This document shows positions 14,229-19,423 of a stretch of DNA of 19,423 bases, in pieces. The notes beneath the pieces were generated by a model, which worked only from the letters and a program-made list of their open reading frames with translations, was not told the origin of the DNA and made no database searches. Source of the stretch: JBNKDD01 sp050288085 (GTDB lineage: Bacteria > Chloroflexota > Anaerolineae > Aggregatilineales > UBA3940); assembly GCA_050288085.1 (NCBI GenBank), contig JBNKDD010000089.1:1-19423 (forward strand), in the 5' to 3' direction. A program made the translations under genes and the position numbers. Position 1 is the stretch's first letter. The number at the start of each line of letters is the position of its first letter.

Positions 14229-15470
14229 TCAGGGTGAGAATGAAAACTCAGCCGGGTATTCGGCATCCGGCAGATCGCTGGTCGTAAACCAGATATTGCC
14301 GGGTTTGAGCGGGATCAGGTTGTCATCCTCGTCAAAGAACTGGATCATGTTATCGTCTTCACGCCGCCAGGTCGCTTCGTAGCGATAACCATCCCGCATG
14401 ATGAACGCCTGCCCCTCGCCCTCCAGATTGATGCCAACGGCAAGAAGCTGGTTTGGCTCATCCTCAATATAGTCAGCCAGGTAGTGCTCGACATAGATAA
14501 AGATCACGTTATCGAACGCCAGCCGTTTACCGGTCAGCATGTCGGTGTCGGGCTGTTCAAGGGTCACGGCCCGCTGATCTTCGGTCGAACTCAACCATTT
14601 ACCCGACGACTCGTCATAACGCCAGCGATGGAGCGCTCCGGCTCGTGGGAAGTCCACGACGGCTTCTTCGGTGGGGATTCCACCATCTGGAACCGCTTCG
14701 TTAAAAAGCAGACCATCGAGCGACTTTTCCCGCTCGTAGAGGTCCAGGTCCTTGGCCTGCCGCCAGACATCATCCAGCACGGCAAACAACGAGTGATAGA
14801 ACTGTGTCCCTTCCCTGGGGATGTTGGGAATGCGAACCAGGTGCTTTTCCTCCGGGTCTTCCCGGAAAACGCGATTCCACCAGGGCTTGTTGGTCAGGAT
14901 ATAGCCCATCCCCAGGCTGGTTCCCGACATGACAAACAGGCCATCGTACATCGGAACCAGCACCTCGCTGTCGATCAGTCGGGCGCTCCGAACCGAACCA
15001 ACCCGCTCCGGCGCTTGGGCCAGGTAAACCGCCGAGAACCGGGTCTGCCCCCAGCCCTCCATCTGGTATTCCCAGACGTGATCGGCAAAGGACAGCCCGC
15101 TCTGTGGGCGGACATCCGGTGACTCGTTGCTGACCTTAACCACTATCGGGCGACGGAGCAGAATATCCGGGTCTTCCACTTCCAACCCGGTCAGTGGGTT
15201 GATGTTCTCCGGGAAGTCCGTCGGGCCATAAGATCCCGGTGCAGTTGGGTTGGGCGTATCAGGCAAGGCGGTTGGGGTGGGCTCCGGCGTATCGGGGGAA
15301 TCCGCTGTGGTTAGCACAACGGTTGGCCGGGGTGTTTTTGTCGGATCGTCTTCCTGGGTCGGAACCGAATCGGGTAAAGCTGGCTGGCCTGATCCGCAAG
15401 CGACCAGGCCAAGCGAGAGCATAACGACAATGGGCAAAAAGTGCAGCTTTGACATATTCATTGGCTTCAC
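14229..15470 (-). CDS. DUF3048 (YerB-type) lipoprotein, downstream copy
   Basis: The product is a 413-residue lipoprotein of the DUF3048 family (Bacillus YerB-like; biochemical function unknown). The signal peptide ends in lipobox LVAC with Cys25, followed by a Thr/Pro-rich linker to about residue 85. The family core follows: NPLTGLEVEDP, RPIVVKVSNE, VRPQSGLSFADHVWEY, then ERVGSVRSARLID. The C-terminal subdomain includes NMIQFFDEDDNLIPLKPGNIW. The GTG start overlaps the upstream TGA by 4 nt (GTGA), so it is probably made by coupling; ATGs at 15461 and 15455 are alternatives. It should sit on the outer face of the membrane. It and its upstream neighbour are paralogues. Confidence 0.88.
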   Translation of the reverse strand: MKPMNMSKLHFLPIVVMLSLGLVACGSGQPALPDSVPTQEDDPTKTPRPTVVLTTADSPDTPEPTPTALPDTPNPTAPGSYGPTDFPENINPLTGLEVEDPDILLRRPIVVKVSNESPDVRPQSGLSFADHVWEYQMEGWGQTRFSAVYLAQAPERVGSVRSARLIDSEVLVPMYDGLFVMSGTSLGMGYILTNKPWWNRVFREDPEEKHLVRIPNIPREGTQFYHSLFAVLDDVWRQAKDLDLYEREKSLDGLLFNEAVPDGGIPTEEAVVDFPRAGALHRWRYDESSGKWLSSTEDQRAVTLEQPDTDMLTGKRLAFDNVIFIYVEHYLADYIEDEPNQLLAVGINLEGEGQAFIMRDGYRYEATWRREDDNMIQFFDEDDNLIPLKPGNIWFTTSDLPDAEYPAEFSFSP

Positions 15471-16684
15471 GGTAGATAAGTTACATCAGGCACAGCTACG
15501 TTCCACGAAGCAGTGTGGAACCAGGTATTACCATGCTTGAAAGGAATCACGTTGCCGTTGATGTCAAAGAACTGGATCATGTCATCGGGCTTTTCTCGCT
15601 TCCACCTTACGTCAAAGCGCTGCCCGTTGCGAAGCAGAACAGCATCCCCTTCACCGGTCAGGATAACCTCAACACCATGAAGGTTGGCGGTCTCGTCCTC
15701 GATATAGTCGGCATCAAAATGCTGTGCCCAGACAATTACCACGTTATCAAAGGCCAGTTGGCTGCCGGTCAAAGCATCGCCGTGAGCTGCCCCATCCGTC
15801 CAGCGAAGCCACTTGCCGGTAACCTCGTCGTACTTCCAGACACATTCTGGCCCGCGTCCCGGATAATCGATCTTCATCTCGGTGGTTGGAATGCCATTGG
15901 CGGGGACATTCTGGTCAAAGGCCAATCCCGGATCAAGGGTGGGTGATGGGCCTACCCCTCTCTCCTTTGCCAGTTTCCACAATTCCTCAGGGATGGCAAA
16001 CAACGTGTGTTCAAAACTCAACCCTTCCTGGGGGAAGCGCACACCGTAGGGTTCTCCATAACCAAAGTCGGCAGAATAGTTACAGCAGCTATACCAGGGG
16101 GCGTTTAGCATGATCTCGAACATCCGCTTGGGGCCTTCCTTGTCATGCCGGTTACTGCTAAAGCCGGACGCGTAGAAAATACCCTGGTACATCGGCACCA
16201 GTTCCATATCAGGCAGGCGGCCACTACGCACCGATCCAACTCGTGGGGGGGTCTGTCCCAGCAGTACTGCCGTAAATCGCGTCAGGGCATAACCTTCGGT
16301 TTGATGCTCCCAGACGTGATCAGCCGCCATCAGGCCAGCCTGTGGACGAACTATTTCCGGGTTGTTACTGATCTTCACCAAAAGGGGCGGGCGATCCAGC
16401 ACTGCCGGATCATCGACATATAATCCGGTCAGTGGGTCAACGTTTGCCGGGTAGCCGGTTGGGCCGGATGGTGGAGGGGGCGTCGGCGTCAGTGTCGGTT
16501 CTGCTGCCACACCCGCAGCAGCCGCGTCCACGGTAGGAACAACCCCGGAGACATTTGCCTCCCCAACGGCTCCTACCGGCGTCTTGGTTGGAGTCGGAGT
16601 GGGGCCGGGATCGGGCATACAGCCTACCAACCCCACAAATGTGATCAGGATAAGAAGGGTTCTAAGTTTAATAATTCGAAACAT
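15467..16684 (-). CDS. DUF3048 (YerB-type) lipoprotein, upstream copy
   Basis: The product has about 405 residues, with a short signal peptide and lipobox LVGC (Cys22 counting from the ATG at 16684). A Thr/Pro-rich linker leads to the DUF3048 core: DPLTGLYVDDP, PPLLVKISNN, VRPQAGLMAADHVWEHQ and PRVGSVRSGRLPDMELVPMY. The C-terminal subdomain matches its neighbour (DMIQFFDINGNVIPFKHGNTW). An insertion with a Cys-Cys pair (NAPWYSCCNYSADFGYG) is absent from the downstream copy. The frame extends to an ATG at 16720, but the one at 16684 gives a normal signal peptide. The pair looks like an old tandem duplication that has diverged. Confidence 0.88.
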   Translation of the reverse strand: MFRIIKLRTLLILITFVGLVGCMPDPGPTPTPTKTPVGAVGEANVSGVVPTVDAAAAGVAAEPTLTPTPPPPSGPTGYPANVDPLTGLYVDDPAVLDRPPLLVKISNNPEIVRPQAGLMAADHVWEHQTEGYALTRFTAVLLGQTPPRVGSVRSGRLPDMELVPMYQGIFYASGFSSNRHDKEGPKRMFEIMLNAPWYSCCNYSADFGYGEPYGVRFPQEGLSFEHTLFAIPEELWKLAKERGVGPSPTLDPGLAFDQNVPANGIPTTEMKIDYPGRGPECVWKYDEVTGKWLRWTDGAAHGDALTGSQLAFDNVVIVWAQHFDADYIEDETANLHGVEVILTGEGDAVLLRNGQRFDVRWKREKPDDMIQFFDINGNVIPFKHGNTWFHTASWNVAVPDVTYLP

Positions 16685-16771
16685 AATCTCGTCGCTCGTG
16701 TCCTGGCCGGTTAAGGCCAATCATTGGTTTCGGATGGAATACACCACCCGTATTTTTACACACAGCGGGAG

Positions 16772-16800
16772 ATTATAACGCTACTCTCACGAGTGATCAC
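16772..16800 (-). promoter_or_regulatory. Possible promoter for the two DUF3048 genes
   Basis: On the minus strand TATAAT is perfect at 16777-16772, about 90 nt upstream of the first DUF3048 start. A weak -35-like TGATCA lies 16 bp further upstream, inside a GTGATCAC palindrome at 16793-16800 that overlaps the DinB gene's end. The palindrome could be an operator or chance. Confidence 0.4.
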
Positions 16801-17281
16801 GCAGATAATAGACGAAGTCAAGGGCGGGCGGTTGGTGGCCCAATTCCGTCATCATGATGGCAAGGTGGCTGCGGTGATCGGTGCCGTGATTGACGACATG
16901 CATCAACAGTTGCCACAAGGCTTCTGATTGCGGTGTCCCTTTTGTTTCGCGATAGCGGATTTCGCTTGCCAGATCATCAGCAGTCAGGCCGCTGATGTAT
17001 GCCCGCCGCTCATCCATCAGGGATTCCCATCGGCTGCGCAGCAAACCCAGCGACGAGAATTGATCGGTGTTGGGTGCAGCCAACGGCGAGTGCCCCTTCC
17101 AGCGGTTGAACCACAGCATATCGCTGCTCAACAGGTGGGTGAACGTATCGTGGATCGATCCCCAGGACTGCCCGAAATCGCGTTTATAGTCGATGGCCGC
17201 TACCAGGGTCGCTGTACCGAGTAACTGCCGGTTGGCCCAATCGTTATAAGCGTACAGGGTGCGGATAATCTCAAGCTCCAT
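16787..17281 (-). CDS. DinB-family protein (putative metal-dependent enzyme)
   Basis: The 164-residue product matches the DinB/YfiT-type four-helix bundle, a metal-binding fold found in thiol transferases and damage-inducible proteins. It begins with a typical helix (LYAYNDWANRQLL). The first metal ligand is His49 in HLLSSDMLWFNRW. The other two are in the hallmark HVVNHGTDHRSHLA segment near the C-terminus, so the His triad is intact. Substrate is unknown; family members often use mycothiol, bacillithiol or similar thiols. The ATG follows AAGGGAGC. It begins 42 nt after the nucleotidyltransferase stop, so it could share that transcript, though no functional link is obvious. Confidence 0.88.
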   Translation of the reverse strand: MELEIIRTLYAYNDWANRQLLGTATLVAAIDYKRDFGQSWGSIHDTFTHLLSSDMLWFNRWKGHSPLAAPNTDQFSSLGLLRSRWESLMDERRAYISGLTADDLASEIRYRETKGTPQSEALWQLLMHVVNHGTDHRSHLAIMMTELGHQPPALDFVYYLRDHS

Positions 17282-17323
17282 GCTAAAGCTCCCTTAGTTC
17301 TATTTGCTGGCCCGGATTCTGAC

Positions 17324-18205
17324 CTACCCGCGCAGGGTTTTCAGAGTCTCTAAATAATAATCCGGCTGCCCAATATCAAAGGTTTCTCCATCAATGACCA
17401 GGCCATAGAAATCATCGTCCTGCCGGAGCTGCTCTAAGGCAGAGGTGAATTGAAACTCCCCGCGTTCTCGCCGGTTATGGGTAATGTTGCTTTCCAGGCG
17501 ATTCAAAATTTCCGGCTGGACAACATAATTCCCAAAAATAGTCAGGTAATGATCGGGTGGCAGGCCGGGTATCTGTAAATGATTACGTGCATAGTCTACT
17601 GAAGGTTTCTCAGCAAACTCGGCAATTCGCAGCACCCGGTTAGCTTCAACCCAATTTCCTCCCACCGTTCCCCGGCTCCGCAGCTCCTCTTCCGGGGCCT
17701 GGCCCAACCCGACCACGTTCTCGCCGAATTGGTGATAAGCCTCGACGATCTGCCGGGTGCAGGACTTATCGTTTCCGGTGCTGTAAAGATGATCGCCCAG
17801 CATCACCAGGAATGGCTCATCGCCAACCGCCTCATGGGCACAATAGACGGCGTGCCCGAAACCCTCCTGCTCGTGCTGAAAGGCAAAGGAAATCCGGCTG
17901 CCGATATCTACGATCTGGTCGGCATAAGCACGAAAATCAGGCGAGAGTTTTTGATAATTCTCATCAGGAACCTGGGCCCGGAAGAGCGCCTGGAAATCTT
18001 CCTCATCTTCGGGTTGAATGACAATGACGATCTCTTCTATCCCAGCGGCAAATACCTCTTCGGCGATCACCAGAATGGCGGGCCTGGCGATTCCATCCTG
18101 GCCCACAATCGGCAGAAACACCTTCTTCACCACTTTGGTAACCGGAAACATCCTCGTCCCGAAACCCGCCGCGGGGATCACAGCTTTTCGTAATGTAGGT
18201 GGCAT
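17324..18205 (-). CDS. GalU-like sugar-1-phosphate nucleotidyltransferase
   Basis: The 293-residue protein belongs to the UTP-glucose-1-phosphate uridylyltransferase (GalU) family, which joins UTP and glucose-1-phosphate into UDP-glucose in the cytoplasm. The nucleotide-binding signature GFGTRMFPVTK is intact at 14-24. Other family blocks are MLGDHLYS (metal/nucleotide site), AEKPSVDYA, TIFGNYVVQPEIL and FQFTSALEQL. It departs from common GalU at residues ~26-42: the usual KEMLPLVDKP-type segment reads KKVFLPIVGQDGIARPAIL, with an insertion, so substrate choice may differ. The ATG at 18205 has AAAGGA at good spacing. It starts 12 nt after the galactokinase-like gene, so the two form an operon and may act on the same sugar. 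Confidence 0.85.
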   Translation of the reverse strand: MPPTLRKAVIPAAGFGTRMFPVTKVVKKVFLPIVGQDGIARPAILVIAEEVFAAGIEEIVIVIQPEDEEDFQALFRAQVPDENYQKLSPDFRAYADQIVDIGSRISFAFQHEQEGFGHAVYCAHEAVGDEPFLVMLGDHLYSTGNDKSCTRQIVEAYHQFGENVVGLGQAPEEELRSRGTVGGNWVEANRVLRIAEFAEKPSVDYARNHLQIPGLPPDHYLTIFGNYVVQPEILNRLESNITHNRRERGEFQFTSALEQLRQDDDFYGLVIDGETFDIGQPDYYLETLKTLRG

Positions 18206-18217
18206 TGTTGTCCTTTC

Positions 18218-19372
18218 TCAAGCGATAATTTGAGCACCGTTGGCTAACTGAATAACATCGATGCTGACCTTCAGGCCGGTTTCCTCGGCGTACCGTTGGG
18301 AGACAGTCGAACAGAAATCCTCCACATCAGCCGCCCTGACCAGAAAAACCAGCCGCTTCCTCAAGCAGGTTGTGCTCATCCGCCCACCAAGCCAATCCGG
18401 CTGATCCTGTGCGATATTCCACAGAGGCTCAAGTGCCGACGGCATGGGGTTGAGCTCATCATAATCGAGTTGAGAGGCTGTCATCTGATCACCAAATGAT
18501 TCTACATCGCCCGCCAGCAGCGCATCAGCCGCCATGTGAATCCGGGCATTCTCCGCGACAACGTAGGCTACCCGCCGGGTGATCCCATTTGGTAACAGAT
18601 GCTGGTGCGCCTCGAACTGAGCCTGCGAAATATCACGCAGTGACTCAATCGTCGGCAGTTCTGCCTGGAGGGCCTGAAGCGCCCGCTCATAGTCTGTATC
18701 ACCTAAACCCGGCTGTGGCTCCGGCTGATCGCTCTCGGCAAGCACCAGCGCCGCCTGCTCCGGGAAGGGGATAGATTTCCAGGTCATGACCTGGGTATCG
18801 AATAATAGAACCTGCCCCGCCCTCCCAATGAAGGCCGGGAGCAGATCGGATAAGCGGATTTCAATCCCGGCATAGTCCATTAGCGCCTGCTGGCAAAGCT
18901 GTGCCAACCTGCTCTTCTCGATTTGCCAGCCGGTGATATGCAGCCAGCCGGTTGCATAAGCGCTGGCTGCGAGGCCAGGATTTCCCAGCACGGCAATCTG
19001 CGAACCGGGAGTCGCCAATCCGGCTTCTTGCAAACCCCAGGCCACACCCGCCGGGAAAAACGCCCAATCCGGCAGTTCGCCCCCGGACAGTGAGCCTCTC
19101 GAATCCAGGTCGGTTAGCCGGAAAGCAATTTCTTCATCCAGGTCAATCGACCGGACAGAGACAAGAGCAGCAGGCATGGCTTTAACCGCCAACCAGACAT
19201 ACCGGTTAGCTGCCGCGGTCAGCACCCAACCATCGTTATAGGCTGATGGTGCGCCCATCAGGTCTAAACATTCCGGGGCACGAACTATAAAATCTGGCTG
19301 CTCATGAAATGTAGCGACGAACTCATCGATCAGGCGTTGGGGAGGATCGGCAGCCGTGAAGTCGGTTTGCAT
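18218..19372 (-). CDS. Degenerate galactokinase-like GHMP protein
   Basis: The 384-residue protein has galactokinase length and overall motif order, but eroded active-site motifs. The N-terminal signature, normally RAPGRVNLIGEHTDYNDG, reads RAPECLDLMGAPSAYNDG at 31-48. The catalytic Arg of APGR is Cys35, and the sugar-contacting Glu, His and Asp of GEHTD are Ala41, Pro42 and Ala44. The phosphate-binding GLSSSA loop is GLAASA. The glycine-rich GARMTGAGFGG motif is GGRMSTTCLRK. An Asp in SDLLPAF may match the catalytic Asp of GIMDQ. It is therefore probably not an ordinary galactokinase; it could be a sensor, an allosteric partner of the next gene, or an enzyme with changed chemistry. The ATG has AGGAAAAG upstream. 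The frame shows no stops or shifts. Confidence 0.75.
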   Translation of the reverse strand: MQTDFTAADPPQRLIDEFVATFHEQPDFIVRAPECLDLMGAPSAYNDGWVLTAAANRYVWLAVKAMPAALVSVRSIDLDEEIAFRLTDLDSRGSLSGGELPDWAFFPAGVAWGLQEAGLATPGSQIAVLGNPGLAASAYATGWLHITGWQIEKSRLAQLCQQALMDYAGIEIRLSDLLPAFIGRAGQVLLFDTQVMTWKSIPFPEQAALVLAESDQPEPQPGLGDTDYERALQALQAELPTIESLRDISQAQFEAHQHLLPNGITRRVAYVVAENARIHMAADALLAGDVESFGDQMTASQLDYDELNPMPSALEPLWNIAQDQPDWLGGRMSTTCLRKRLVFLVRAADVEDFCSTVSQRYAEETGLKVSIDVIQLANGAQIIA

Positions 19373-19423
19373 AGTCTTTTCCTAAAAATAACTATTCAAC
19401 GATCTTTAAGGCGGTCGTAATGC
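19373..19423. other. Right edge: upstream region of the galactokinase-like gene
   Basis: These 51 bases hold the ribosome-binding site of the minus-strand gene (AGGAAAAG) and AT-rich sequence. Too little is visible to find a promoter or the end of a preceding gene. Confidence 0.4.

Noticed and set aside
14484..15946. Long plus-strand frames at 14484-15122 and 15515-15946
   Set aside because: They lie antisense to the two DUF3048 genes, which have lipoboxes and family motifs; the plus frames have no recognisable features.
1..19423. tRNA, rRNA or CRISPR genes
   Set aside because: No cloverleaf-like or rRNA-like stretch was noticed in the gaps, and gaps between genes are mostly too short; a covariance-model search was not possible.

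Overview
The window looks like chromosomal DNA of a Chloroflexota bacterium, most likely of the Anaerolineae type. This is inferred from family content, not from a marker gene. The clues are a DUF6754-type membrane protein, a MutL-like ASKHA protein outside any glutamate mutase locus, a zinc-ribbon protein with many Pro-Asp-Trp-Leu motifs, tandem DUF3048 lipoproteins, a bactofilin, and moderately high GC with frequent GTG starts and 1-4 nt gene overlaps.

Layout. Positions 1-1242 are transposon debris: the 3' end of an IS256-family element inserted into an integrase-type transposase gene, whose own terminal repeats lie at 1196-1242. Positions 1333-10738 form one co-directional eight-gene block: small protein, DUF6754-like protein, six-pass membrane protein, large PDWL-repeat scaffold, second multi-pass membrane protein, MutL-like ASKHA ATPase, hammerhead/KOW-like protein, and an LPETG-tailed bitopic protein. 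It ends at a hairpin terminator near 10764-10809. A gene for an ATPase fused to an OmpR-type winged helix follows (10830-12179), with a strong terminator after it.

The second half is mostly on the minus strand. It has a BMP/PnrA-type solute-binding lipoprotein (12235-13206). A bactofilin gene on the plus strand follows, with a near-consensus promoter and structured leader. Back-to-back terminators (14149-14214) separate it from a minus-strand run. Read in transcription order from 19372 down to 14229, that run is a degenerate galactokinase-like protein, a GalU-like nucleotidyltransferase, a DinB-family protein, and two overlapping DUF3048 lipoprotein genes.

The best candidate for an undescribed system is the eight-gene block. 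The tight spacing of its central genes, an ASKHA-fold ATPase, at least four membrane proteins, a multivalent acidic scaffold and a sortase-type surface protein suggest a membrane-spanning assembly driven or gated by nucleotide binding. That is inference; no member has a function I can assign from sequence alone. A second notable feature is a galactokinase homologue that has lost most active-site motifs yet stays full length beside a sugar nucleotidyltransferase gene.
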